Assembly: GCA_903868035.1 (NCBI GenBank)
Contig: CAIPTQ010000275.1
Coordinates: 1-23,358, forward strand
Direction of reading: 5' to 3'
Origin: an uncultured Phycisphaerales bacterium
GTDB taxonomy: Bacteria > Planctomycetota > Phycisphaerae > WQYP01
DNA length: 23,358 bases
Below the pieces are notes generated by a model that saw only the letters and a program-made list of their open reading frames with translations, was not told the DNA's origin and did not search any database. This document shows positions 14,790 through 21,748 of this stretch, piece after piece. Positions within the stretch are counted from its first letter, which is position 1. Every line of letters starts with the position of its first letter. Position numbers and translations under genes: made by a program.

Positions 14790-14996
14790 ATGACTACCGC
14801 GGAAATTCTCCCCCAGATCTTTCAATTGAGCAGTCCCGACCAAATCATGATCGTGGAGGCGATCCGCAACCATTTGGTGGGGGGACTGGCACCGGTGGAC
14901 GAGGAGGAATTCAAGCGGGAACTGGAACGGCGCATGGCCGACGCGCGAGCCAATCCTCATGATCAATCGCCAATTGAGGACGTAATGCAGCGCTAA
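14790..14996 (+). CDS. orphan addiction-module antitoxin-like protein (Unstab_antitox type)
   Basis: 68 residues, acidic and helical: TTAEILPQIFQLSSPDQIMI, then VEAIRNHLVGG, EEEFKRELERRMADARANP and a final SPIEDVMQR. The order LS-x-x-(D/E)-x-x-x-x-VEA-(I/L) followed by E-L-x-x-R-x-A-x-x-x-x-NP and a sxEDV end fits the putative addiction module component family (PF09720/TIGR02574). Such proteins normally precede a RelE/ParE-type toxin. Here the 35 bases downstream lead straight to a convergent membrane protein gene, and no toxin frame is seen on either side. It is therefore an orphan, or the toxin has been lost. The ATG at 14790 is preceded by GAAAGGTGAAAGGTGAACCT, a duplicated ribosome-site sequence with 7-base period. 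It lies 59 bases after queC on the same strand. Confidence 0.65.
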   Translation: MTTAEILPQIFQLSSPDQIMIVEAIRNHLVGGLAPVDEEEFKRELERRMADARANPHDQSPIEDVMQR

Positions 14997-15031
14997 CCGG
15001 AAACGATTCTGTGCATTCTGGATTGCAAACT

Positions 15032-15292
15032 CTACGCGGATCCAGGTTGGGTCGTTAACGAGTCTTGGACTTTGATCAGGGAGCGCTTGGTCCAGGTGAC
15101 CAGAATGGTCAACAGAAGAAAACTGCCGCAGAGAACTCCAATCCAGAAGCCATCCGGGCGGCCATACGATTCAAAGATAAAGATGGAGAGGAGCAACACA
15201 CCCGACCATAACGTGGCGAATAGGCCGAGAGCGGAGAGGATGGTAAACAGCGTGATAACAGGTTTAAGGCTTGAGAGTTCTCGCGTATGCAA
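15032..15292 (-). CDS. small two-helix membrane protein, unknown
   Basis: Up to 86 residues with two hydrophobic segments (ITLFTILSALGLFATLWSGVLLLSIFIF and FWIGVLCGSFLLLTILVTW) and a short polar tail. The only early start in frame is TTG at 15292, 6 bases after the preceding stop and without a clear ribosome site, so expression would depend on coupling with the upstream gene. No family is recognised. Base composition is AT-richer than that of the neighbours. Confidence 0.4.
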   Translation of the reverse strand: MHTRELSSLKPVITLFTILSALGLFATLWSGVLLLSIFIFESYGRPDGFWIGVLCGSFLLLTILVTWTKRSLIKVQDSLTTQPGSA

Positions 15293-15298
15293 GCCGTT

Positions 15299-15559
15299 TT
15301 ACACGTGCATGCAATGCAAGCCCAGAGTGACGAAGAGATAGGTGCAGCCGCCATAGATCGCCAGGGCAATGGCCAAAAAAGACATGACCTGTTCCATACT
15401 GCGGTTTTCGCGAATCACGAGCACCAAGGCGAGCATTCCGAGCGCGGCGACTACCAAGGCCAGGAAGAAGTAGACGATGCACCAAACGAGAAGATGGATT
15501 CTTGCGCTGGCCACAGCCCGCAATTGTGGCGGCGAGGAAAGGTAATTGAGCGTTGGCAT
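15299..15559 (-). CDS. small two-to-three-helix membrane protein, unknown
   Basis: About 86 residues from the ATG at 15559 (PTLNYLSSPPQLRAVASARI...), with TAGGA 9 bases upstream. An ATG at 15568 and a TTG at 15577 are in frame. Hydrophobic stretches are LLVWCIVYFFLALVVAALGMLALVLVI and VMSFLAIALAIYGGCTYLFVTLGL, with a charged RENRSMEQ loop between. No family is recognised. It shares layout, orientation and tight spacing with the next small membrane gene (15032-15292), suggesting a two-gene unit behind mqnD, whose stop lies 24 bases upstream. Confidence 0.5.
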   Translation of the reverse strand: MPTLNYLSSPPQLRAVASARIHLLVWCIVYFFLALVVAALGMLALVLVIRENRSMEQVMSFLAIALAIYGGCTYLFVTLGLHCMHV

Positions 15560-15583
15560 ATCTTGCATCCTACGCAAGCATCA

Positions 15584-16426
15584 TCACCCAATAAACTCCA
15601 CCGGCGTACACCGCGGCACCATGCCGATGGTGGCACCTTCGTCCAGCAATTTGTTGACGGCTTGCCGGCCGATGGGTCCGTAATCCAGCGTCCACTTATT
15701 CACATACATCCCCACAAACTCATCCGCCAGCTCATGGTCCAGGTTCCGCCCGTATCGCAGCGCATATTTCACCGCCTCCTGCCGATGATCCAGCGAATAC
15801 TGGATCGACTTCTTCAAAATCGCCGTGATCTCCAGCATCCGCTCCCTCCCCAAATCCCGCCGGATCACGTTCCCCCCCAACGGCAGCGGCAGCCGGTGCT
15901 TCTCCATCCACCACTTCCCCAAATCCAAACAGCAATGCAGCCCCTGCTTGGCGAACGTGAGCTGCCCCTCATGAATGATCAGCCCCGCGCCCGCATGCCC
16001 CGCCGCCACATATTCCAGAATCTGGTCGAACGGCTTGACCACGTTCCGAAACCCCTTCCCCAGTGCCAGCGACGCCGCCAGGTATGCCGTCGTCATCGTC
16101 CCGGGTATCGCGATCCGCTGGTCCCGCAACTCCTCCAGTGTGTACGGCTTCCTGGCCACCAGCATCGGCCCGTAGTTGTCGCCCATCGAGCAGCCGCATG
16201 CCGTCAGGGCGTAATTCTTCGCCACATACGGGTAGGCATGCAGCGAAATGGCCGTCACCTCCAGCTCCCCCCGCAGCGCCCGCTCGTTGAGCGTCTGGAT
16301 GTCCTGCAGGATGTGTACAAAATGATACGGCCCCGCATCCAGCGCCCCGGTCGCCAGCCCGTAAAACATAAACGCGTCATCCGGATCGGGCGAGTGCCCC
16401 AGTTGAATCGTCATCTTCGCCGCCAT
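15584..16426 (-). CDS. mqnD: 1,4-dihydroxy-6-naphthoate synthase (futalosine menaquinone pathway)
   Basis: A 280-residue protein with a periplasmic-binding-protein-like fold used as an enzyme. MqnD turns cyclic de-hypoxanthine futalosine into 1,4-dihydroxy-6-naphthoate in menaquinone synthesis. It opens TIQLGHSPDPDDAFMFYGLA, the family hallmark. Then DIQTLNERALRGELEVTAIS, CGCSMGDNYGPMLVAR, IAIPGTMTTAYLAASLALG, GLIIHEGQLTFAKQGL with the conserved His, and LPLPLGGNVIRRDLG near the C-terminal third. The ATG at 16426 is chosen because GAGG lies 6 bases upstream and similarity starts a few residues later; the frame is open back to 16525. No other mqn gene is nearby, which is usual for scattered futalosine genes. 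It is divergent from the toxin-antitoxin module. Confidence 0.93.
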   Translation of the reverse strand: MAAKMTIQLGHSPDPDDAFMFYGLATGALDAGPYHFVHILQDIQTLNERALRGELEVTAISLHAYPYVAKNYALTACGCSMGDNYGPMLVARKPYTLEELRDQRIAIPGTMTTAYLAASLALGKGFRNVVKPFDQILEYVAAGHAGAGLIIHEGQLTFAKQGLHCCLDLGKWWMEKHRLPLPLGGNVIRRDLGRERMLEITAILKKSIQYSLDHRQEAVKYALRYGRNLDHELADEFVGMYVNKWTLDYGPIGRQAVNKLLDEGATIGMVPRCTPVEFIG

Positions 16427-16518
16427 GCGCTTCCTCTCATGAACACGACCCGCCAGTATACCCTCCCGCAACCAGCCTGGCGTGGCAACGCCCGGCCCGT
16501 TCGCCCGTTCGTTCGCAA

Positions 16519-16566
16519 TTGCCAAACGGTTCCATCATACGTATAATCTTATTCACAGTATACGTA
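16519..16566 (+). promoter_or_regulatory. promoter with overlapping operator-like dyad for the antitoxin-toxin pair
   Basis: TTGCCA at 16519-16524 (5 of 6 to the -35 consensus), a 17-base spacer, and a perfect TATAAT at 16542-16547. The perfect inverted repeat TACGTATA (16538-16545) / TATACGTA (16559-16566) has arms 21 bases apart, two helical turns. The left arm covers the -10 box and the right arm lies at or just after the expected start point. Each arm contains the palindrome TACGTA. This is the classic arrangement for autorepression by a ribbon-helix-helix antitoxin, although binding is inferred. Confidence 0.75.
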
Positions 16567-16581
16567 CAAAGGGAGTCGCGC

Positions 16582-16830
16582 ATGACCACCAAATTGACGC
16601 TCAGCGCCCGGCGGGACATCGTGAAAAAAGTCAAACACCTGGCCCGGGAACAGGGAACCAGCGTCTCCGCCATCTTCGACCGCTTCGCCCGCTCCATCAC
16701 CAGCGCCCCCGAAAAAAACCGCCCCCTTGGGCGCATCACACGCCAAGCCACCGGCATCATCCGCTTGCCGAAAAACAAAACCGACCGCCAGTTGCTTGCC
16801 GAGGCCCTGCGCCAAAGGCACGGCCTGTGA
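16582..16830 (+). CDS. DUF6364-like ribbon-helix-helix antitoxin
   Basis: 82 basic residues. The N-terminal TTKLTLSARRDIVKKVKHLA followed by REQGTSVSAIFDRFARSI has the strand-helix-helix pattern of ribbon-helix-helix proteins. The strand TKLTLS would contact DNA and GTSVS is the turn between the helices. The C-terminal part (RPLGRITRQATGIIRLP, then DRQLLAEALRQR) probably wraps the toxin. DUF6364 family proteins are known beside PIN toxins. GGGAG lies 6 bases before the ATG at 16582. The stop overlaps the toxin start by one base (TGATG), so the two are translationally coupled. The promoter and dyad at 16519-16566 suggest autorepression. Confidence 0.85.
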   Translation: MTTKLTLSARRDIVKKVKHLAREQGTSVSAIFDRFARSITSAPEKNRPLGRITRQATGIIRLPKNKTDRQLLAEALRQRHGL

Positions 16831-17261
16831 TGACCAACGTGCCGACCCGCGTGTTCGTCGATACCAACGTCCTCCTGGACGTCCTGGCCCAACGCCAGCC
16901 CTTCTATGCCGACGCCGCCGCAATCTGGACGTTGTGCGAAGAGGGCCAACTTCGCGGCCACATCTCCGTCATCAGTTTCAACAACATCTTCTACATCGTC
17001 CGCAAATTTGGCACCCGGAAGGCAACCTACGGCATGCTGGAGCTGCTCCGCGACGTTTTCACCCCCGTCGCGCTCGATGCCCAGATGATCAATCAGGCCC
17101 TGGGCGCGGGCATCGGCGATTTTGAGGACGCCATCCAATTCCACGCCGCGCTCCGCGCGGATGCCCAAGTCCTCATCACGCGCAATGTGAGCCATTTTCC
17201 CCAATCCCACCTGCTCATCCTCTCCCCCCGTGAATTCCTCGCCGCCCGCGCGGCACAATGA
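16830..17261 (+). CDS. PIN-domain ribonuclease toxin
   Basis: A 143-residue PIN-fold protein, the VapC-like toxin of the module; such enzymes cleave RNA in a metal-dependent way. The first catalytic Asp is in VFVDTNVLLDVLA (D11). The central ISVISFNNIFYIVRK and GTRKATYGMLELL helices follow. The second acidic cluster is GDFEDAIQ (D97, D100), and LITRNVSHF at 116-123 takes the place of the last motif, with His where many relatives have Asp. The start ATG at 16830 shares its A with the antitoxin TGA; a frame open back to 16482 is a shadow. The gene ends only 5 bases from the convergent HEAT-repeat gene. The family is clear, but RNA target and activity are unknown. Confidence 0.9.
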   Translation: MTNVPTRVFVDTNVLLDVLAQRQPFYADAAAIWTLCEEGQLRGHISVISFNNIFYIVRKFGTRKATYGMLELLRDVFTPVALDAQMINQALGAGIGDFEDAIQFHAALRADAQVLITRNVSHFPQSHLLILSPREFLAARAAQ

Positions 17262-17266
17262 CCCGC

Positions 17267-18280
17267 CTACTTCCCCCGCGCCGCCCGCGCGTAGATGTTC
17301 ACCACCGCCGCCGCCACCGCGCGCCGCACCCCTTCATCCGGATCCTCGAGCATCTTGTCCAGCGCCACCGCCTCCCGGCTCGACAGCATCTCCCCCAGCG
17401 CCAGCGCCGCCAGCGCCCGCAGCCGCGGATCGGCGTTCTCCCGGTTGGTGATCGCCACCTCCGCGGCACGCTGGCTGTTGTACTTCATCTTCGCCAGCGA
17501 CCGCGCGGCCACCAACTGCCGGCATGTCGTCAGATACTTCACCATCGCGGCATCGACATCCGGCGGCAACTTGGATGGCATGTCCTCCAGCCCCAGCAGC
17601 AGCGGACTGCTGCCCACGCTCTCCGGCAGGTCGGCGCACACCTCCATGCTGTTGTACTGGTCTTCCGCATATTTGTTCACGACTTCCGATACGATCACCT
17701 TGATCGCCGGCTCATCCCCCAGCCGCGCCAACGCCGCGGTCACCGCAAAACGCACCCGCACGTCCGGGTCGCTGCGATACCGCTGCAGGAGCACAATGCC
17801 CGTCTTGTCCGCCATCTTCCCCAGCACCAGGGCCGTGTTGGCGCGCACCTCCGAATCAGCCGCTTCAATCGCCGCCGCCAGGTCGTTCAGGTGCGTCTCA
17901 TCCCCCAGCCGCCGCAGCGCGTAGACGCAGCCCACGCGCACGCTCAGGTTCGGATCATGCACCACCAGCGTGTTGAGCACCGGGCGCATGCCGGCGGCCT
18001 TGCGCTCCCCCGCCGCCATGGCCGCGGCGAAGCGCACCACCCACTCGCGGTCATGCAGCCCCTCTTCGATCGTCTCGAGCGCCCGCGGATCGCGGCTCAC
18101 TTGCAGCGCCTCGAGGGACTGCGCCCGCGCCGCCGGATCGACGGCATGCGCCTGCGTCTGCAAAATCGCCAGCGCCTTCTCATAGGTCGGTGAAGACAAC
18201 GGCTCGGGATTGTTCGCCGGAAGGCCGCAGCAGCTCAGCGCCAGCGGCAACAACAACAGCATCAAAACGCGGCGCTTCAT
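17267..18280 (-). CDS. HEAT-repeat lipoprotein
   Basis: 337 residues. The short signal MKRRVLMLLLLPLALSCCG has a lipobox-like ALSC, so it is probably lipid-anchored. The rest is a chain of HEAT/PBS-type alpha repeats of about 30-38 residues: ARAQSLEALQVSRDPRALETI, DREWVVRFAAAMAAGE, DPNLSVRVGCVYALRRLGD, DSEVRANTALVLGKMAD, DPDVRVRFAVTAALARLGD and, near the end, DPRLRALAALALGEM and DPDEGVRRAVAAAVVNI. Such repeats are protein-interaction scaffolds, and no enzymatic motif is visible. The middle (about 205-255) is less regular. GAGG lies about 8 bases before the ATG at 18280. It lies 66 bases after the lnt stop, with a perfect hairpin between. The role is unknown; because Lnt acylates lipoproteins, a functional link with its neighbour is possible but unproven. 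Confidence 0.85.
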   Translation of the reverse strand: MKRRVLMLLLLPLALSCCGLPANNPEPLSSPTYEKALAILQTQAHAVDPAARAQSLEALQVSRDPRALETIEEGLHDREWVVRFAAAMAAGERKAAGMRPVLNTLVVHDPNLSVRVGCVYALRRLGDETHLNDLAAAIEAADSEVRANTALVLGKMADKTGIVLLQRYRSDPDVRVRFAVTAALARLGDEPAIKVIVSEVVNKYAEDQYNSMEVCADLPESVGSSPLLLGLEDMPSKLPPDVDAAMVKYLTTCRQLVAARSLAKMKYNSQRAAEVAITNRENADPRLRALAALALGEMLSSREAVALDKMLEDPDEGVRRAVAAAVVNIYARAARGK

Positions 18281-18321
18281 GTGCTTGCCCTCAATGGATC
18301 GATAGTGGTGCCTCAGTGGGT

Positions 18322-18339
18322 GCCGACGCCCTCGTCGGC
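18322..18339. terminator. perfect hairpin between lnt and the HEAT-repeat gene
   Basis: GCCGACG (18322-18328), loop CCCT, CGTCGGC (18333-18339). A TTT follows on the plus strand; in the direction of the minus genes it is not followed by T. It may be an mRNA-processing or attenuation hairpin, or another intergenic repeat; a true terminator for lnt is doubtful. Confidence 0.35.
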
Positions 18340-18346
18340 TTTGGTA

Positions 18347-20272
18347 TTACGCGGATTCCGCCGTCCCGGATGGCGCGGCATGCGCCCCGGCGCGACGCGG
18401 CCGCACCAGGGTCCACCCCACCAACACCGTGGAGAGAATCCCGCATATTATCGGAAATAAATCCCCGATTCTGGAGAAAAACGTCACCCGCGAGTCGATC
18501 TCCATCACCCAGGACTCCGTCCCCACCGCGCCCATCGAATTCCCCCCCGCGCCCCGCACCAGTTTCACAATGCGCCCGTTGGAATCAACAAACCCCGAGT
18601 TCCCCGTATTCACCGACCGCGCGATGGCGACCCGATTCTCCACCGCCCGCAATTGGCACGCCTGCAAATGCTGATCCAGCTCCACCCAGTGGAACCACCC
18701 GTCGTTCGACACATTCACCAGGAAATCCGCCTTCGGCACCGCCTCCCCCCGCGCCCGCACCATCTCCCGCGCCGGCTCGGGCATCACATCCTCAAAACAG
18801 ATCGGCGTCCCAAACTCATACATCCGCGTCGAACTGCTGATCTGCGTCCCCGCCGCGTCCATGCTCCGGCTGCCCACCGCCAGCCGAAACCGCGTCCACT
18901 CCGTCCCCGGCGTGTTCGAATAGTCATAATCCACCGGCGAAAACATCAGCATCAGCCGGTCCAGCACCGGCACCCCGCGAAAGGGTATGTACTCCCCAAA
19001 CGGCACTAAATGCCGCTTGGAATACTCCCGCGCCGCGGTCCGCGTCAGACCGGCCTCGTCCCGGGCCTCCGGCATCAGCAGCAGCGTGCGGTTCTGGATC
19101 ACCGCCGGCCGGTGTCCCTCCTGCGGAACAACTGCGGCATAGCCCAGCAGCAGTGCCACCCGATGCTGCGCCGCCTGATCGCCCAACGCCTTGTAGATGT
19201 TGACTATGCGGCTTTGCCATGCCGCATAACTCGCCAACTGTTCCTTCTCCTGGCGCAACTTCGGATCGGCGACCTTGGCGGCGGCCGCCAAATCATCCTG
19301 CTCCCGCGTCGCGATTGCCGAGAGCACCGTGCGCAAAGCCTCCACGCCCGCGAACTTCTCCGGCTGTGTTCCAAACCATTCCGGATTGATCGCCGCCGTC
19401 ACCATGGTCTCCGGCCATGCCACCAGGTCCGGTTTCGGCGTTGCATTGGCCGCCGCTTCGGAGAGCTGCATATAACGCAGCAACGTCTGATCCGCCGCGC
19501 TGTCCTTGAGCGACTGCGGCACATTCTCCTGGATCACCGCCACCCGCGGCCCGGGCCGCGTCGTCGTCTCGCTCAGCCGAAACACCCCATACGCCACCCA
19601 GGCCGCCGTCAGCAGGCTCACCGCCGCCGTCAGCCGCCCGAGCACCGGCGAGAACCGCGGACGCTGCCCCTTCACCACCTGCCGCAGCGGCAGCCGCAGA
19701 AAATCCACCACGAACCCATTCAGCAGCGCCAGGAAAAACGTCAACCCCCACACCCCGAAAATGTCCGCCGCCTGGATCAGAACCGGCATCGGCGTCAGAC
19801 AGTTCCCCAGCATAAACCACGGAAACCCGCCCTGAATAAAGGTCGTGCGGAAATACTCCACCCCCGTCCACACCAGCGGCACCGCCAGCGTCGCCGGCAG
19901 CCGCAACTGAATCACCAGCCGATGCACACCAAAAGCGAACACCGCAAAATACAACGCGACATACAACGACAGCCCAATGAACCCGCCCACCGTCACCGGC
20001 GCCAGCCAGAACAAGTTGGGCAAAAAGAACGCCACCCCTAGCAGGTAATACGCCAGCAAAAACCGCCACTGCAGCGGCCGCCGCACGATGCATACACAAA
20101 ACGGCACCAATGCCACCGGGGCGAGAAAAAAACAGTAAAACGGCGGAAACACCAGCGGCAGCATGATCGCCGTACACGCCAGCATCAGCACCGTGGACGC
20201 CAGCTTGCGCTGCCCGGCGGCCCCTACCTTGGCGGGTTGGGCGGCACTGGCGGATTTGCGGCGGCGTGACAC
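18347..20272 (-). CDS. lnt: apolipoprotein N-acyltransferase
   Basis: A 641-residue inner-membrane enzyme that adds the third acyl chain to lipoproteins. The first about 235 residues hold six or so membrane helices (LMLACTAIMLPLVFPPFYCFFLAPVALVPF ... LTAAVSLLTAAWVAYGVF). Then comes the nitrilase-like periplasmic domain. The catalytic triad can be read: Glu288 in DLVAWPET, Lys419 in YSKRHLVPFGEYIPF and Cys492 in PICFED. VNVSNDGWF is the next family block, and a last helix is near the C-terminus. It is longer than the E. coli enzyme (about 512) mainly because of some 60 extra, charged residues between Glu and Lys (about 295-370). The start is GTG at 20272, with GGAG about 10 bases upstream. The many lipoproteins in this window (rhaS-like, DUF192, HEAT) would be its substrates. 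Confidence 0.93.
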   Translation of the reverse strand: MSRRRKSASAAQPAKVGAAGQRKLASTVLMLACTAIMLPLVFPPFYCFFLAPVALVPFCVCIVRRPLQWRFLLAYYLLGVAFFLPNLFWLAPVTVGGFIGLSLYVALYFAVFAFGVHRLVIQLRLPATLAVPLVWTGVEYFRTTFIQGGFPWFMLGNCLTPMPVLIQAADIFGVWGLTFFLALLNGFVVDFLRLPLRQVVKGQRPRFSPVLGRLTAAVSLLTAAWVAYGVFRLSETTTRPGPRVAVIQENVPQSLKDSAADQTLLRYMQLSEAAANATPKPDLVAWPETMVTAAINPEWFGTQPEKFAGVEALRTVLSAIATREQDDLAAAAKVADPKLRQEKEQLASYAAWQSRIVNIYKALGDQAAQHRVALLLGYAAVVPQEGHRPAVIQNRTLLLMPEARDEAGLTRTAAREYSKRHLVPFGEYIPFRGVPVLDRLMLMFSPVDYDYSNTPGTEWTRFRLAVGSRSMDAAGTQISSSTRMYEFGTPICFEDVMPEPAREMVRARGEAVPKADFLVNVSNDGWFHWVELDQHLQACQLRAVENRVAIARSVNTGNSGFVDSNGRIVKLVRGAGGNSMGAVGTESWVMEIDSRVTFFSRIGDLFPIICGILSTVLVGWTLVRPRRAGAHAAPSGTAESA

Positions 20273-20425
20273 AGTAAACTCGCTCCAAGCACGCGAAAGA
20301 GGTCAGGGTAGTGGTCGCTCGTAGAATTGTCCACCGGGCCATTTGATAATCCAGAGAATATTGCATAACTAATTGTCATTTAATGATTTAGATTACTCGT
20401 CACGCATTCACCCAAAGGAATATTA
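20273..20425. promoter_or_regulatory. AT-rich divergent intergenic region between lnt and the GT2 gene
   Basis: 153 bases, markedly AT-rich between about 20340 and 20430, between two divergent starts, so both promoters should be here. TTGATA at 20343 is a fair -35 for the plus gene but no convincing -10 follows at 17 bases. For the minus gene a TTGGGT/TCTAAA pair with 17-base spacing is only a weak match. Confidence 0.3.
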
Positions 20426-21712
20426 TTGCCGGAATCCGCGATTTCCCATGCCCAAACCACACCTTCGGGCTTCCCTGTTGTCTATGTTGAGTCTCCGGGG
20501 ACTATCTCTGGAAGATTGTGTGTTTTTCATGGTGGTGAAGTGTTTAGCCCAACATATCCTTCTGTCAGCATCATCGTTCCGACCTTCAAGGAAGCCGATA
20601 ATCTGCCGCTTCTGATTCCGCAGGTCGCCGCCGCATTGGCGTCGCGCGGGTGGATGTGGGAGATCATTGTTGTGGATGACAATTCCCCGGATCAGACCAG
20701 CCAGGTGCTCGACCAGCTTGCCACGCGCTACCCCCAGGTGCGCTACCTCATTCGCACCAAGGACCGCGGCCTGTCGTCGGCGGTGCTGGCGGGGTTGGAA
20801 CTGGCCCAGAACGACTATGTCGTCGTGATGGATGCCGACCTGTCGCATCCGCCGGAATCGGTGCCCTCGCTGGTTGAGCCGCTGCTCAAGGGCAATGCCG
20901 ACTTTGTCATCGGGTCGCGGAACGTGGCCGGGGGCCGGACGGAGAACTGGACGCGCCTGCGGTGGCTCAACTCGACGGGCGCGACGCTGCTGGCCAAGCC
21001 GCTGGTGGGCACGGTGAAGGATCCGATGGCGGGCTTTTTCGCCTTCCGCCGCGAATCGTTGCGGCAGGCCGATGAACTGAACCCCATCGGCTACAAAATC
21101 GGCCTGGAGCTGCTCGTCAAGACGCACATCCAACCGCGGCGCATCGCCGAAGTGCCCATCGTCTTCCGCAACCGCGTCCACGGCGAATCCAAGCTGACGA
21201 TGAAGGAGCAGTTCCGGTATCTGGAACATCTCTCGCGGCTGTACGATTACCAATTTCCCAAAGGCTCTCCCCGGGCCAAGTTTTTGATTGCCGCGGGCGT
21301 GGGCATGGCCGCGTGCTATGCCACCCTTATGCCTTTGCACCTCGTCCGCCTGCCCCAGCCCATATCCATGGCCGCGGGATTGCTGGCGATGATCCTGGTG
21401 ACGCTGGCCTTCTTCGCACGCTATGTGCGAACCCAGCGCGACTACATCCTGATGAAGGCCCCGTACACCGAATTCACCTGCATCGCGCTGGCGGAATTCC
21501 TGACCGGCTGGGGCGTCGGGTTTGCCACGCCGGCCAATCTCGTAGTGCAGACCGCGGCGGGACTGACGGCCTTGCTGGTGGTGCGCTACGCGCTGCGCAA
21601 GGTGTTTTTGCATGATCTGCGGGGGATACGCGGCGAGCCGCTGGCGCGGGCCTCGCTGCGGCTGACGTTGGCGCCCCGTACACATACAGCAGCGGCAGCG
21701 GCTTCGGCGTGA
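20426..21712 (+). CDS. GT2 glycosyltransferase, dolichyl/polyprenyl-phosphate mannosyltransferase-like, with membrane tail
   Basis: 428 residues. The GT-A domain starts at about 46: SVSIIVPTFKEADNLPLLI, IIVVDDNSPDQT (80-91), then KDRGLSSAVLAGLELA and VVVMDADLSHPPESVP with the DAD metal site at 136-138. DFVIGSRNVAGG, DPMAGFFAFRR and IAEVPIVFRNRVHGESKL follow. This is the DPM1/DpgS pattern: transfer of a sugar from a nucleotide to polyprenyl phosphate. From about 285 there are three or four membrane helices of GtrA-like type (FLIAAGVGMAACYATLMPL, ISMAAGLLAMILVTLAFFA, FTCIALAEFLTGWGVGFA, TAAGLTALLVVRYALRK). The start is TTG at 20426, well supported by AAAGGA 7 bases before it. The first 45 residues are not conserved. 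Ala-rich C-terminus. Convergent with kdsD. Confidence 0.88.
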   Translation: MPESAISHAQTTPSGFPVVYVESPGTISGRLCVFHGGEVFSPTYPSVSIIVPTFKEADNLPLLIPQVAAALASRGWMWEIIVVDDNSPDQTSQVLDQLATRYPQVRYLIRTKDRGLSSAVLAGLELAQNDYVVVMDADLSHPPESVPSLVEPLLKGNADFVIGSRNVAGGRTENWTRLRWLNSTGATLLAKPLVGTVKDPMAGFFAFRRESLRQADELNPIGYKIGLELLVKTHIQPRRIAEVPIVFRNRVHGESKLTMKEQFRYLEHLSRLYDYQFPKGSPRAKFLIAAGVGMAACYATLMPLHLVRLPQPISMAAGLLAMILVTLAFFARYVRTQRDYILMKAPYTEFTCIALAEFLTGWGVGFATPANLVVQTAAGLTALLVVRYALRKVFLHDLRGIRGEPLARASLRLTLAPRTHTAAAAASA

Positions 21713-21724
21713 TTTGGCCTATCA

Positions 21725-21748
21725 GAGCCGCGACCGTTAGGGAGCGAC
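21725..21748. repeat. 24-bp interspersed repeat, inverted copy
   Basis: It starts GAGCCGCGACCGTTAGG. Its reverse complement matches 11446-11469 at 23 of 24 bases. It ends directly against the kdsD stop codon (21749-21751) and fills most of the 36 bases between two convergent genes. Confidence 0.85.
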
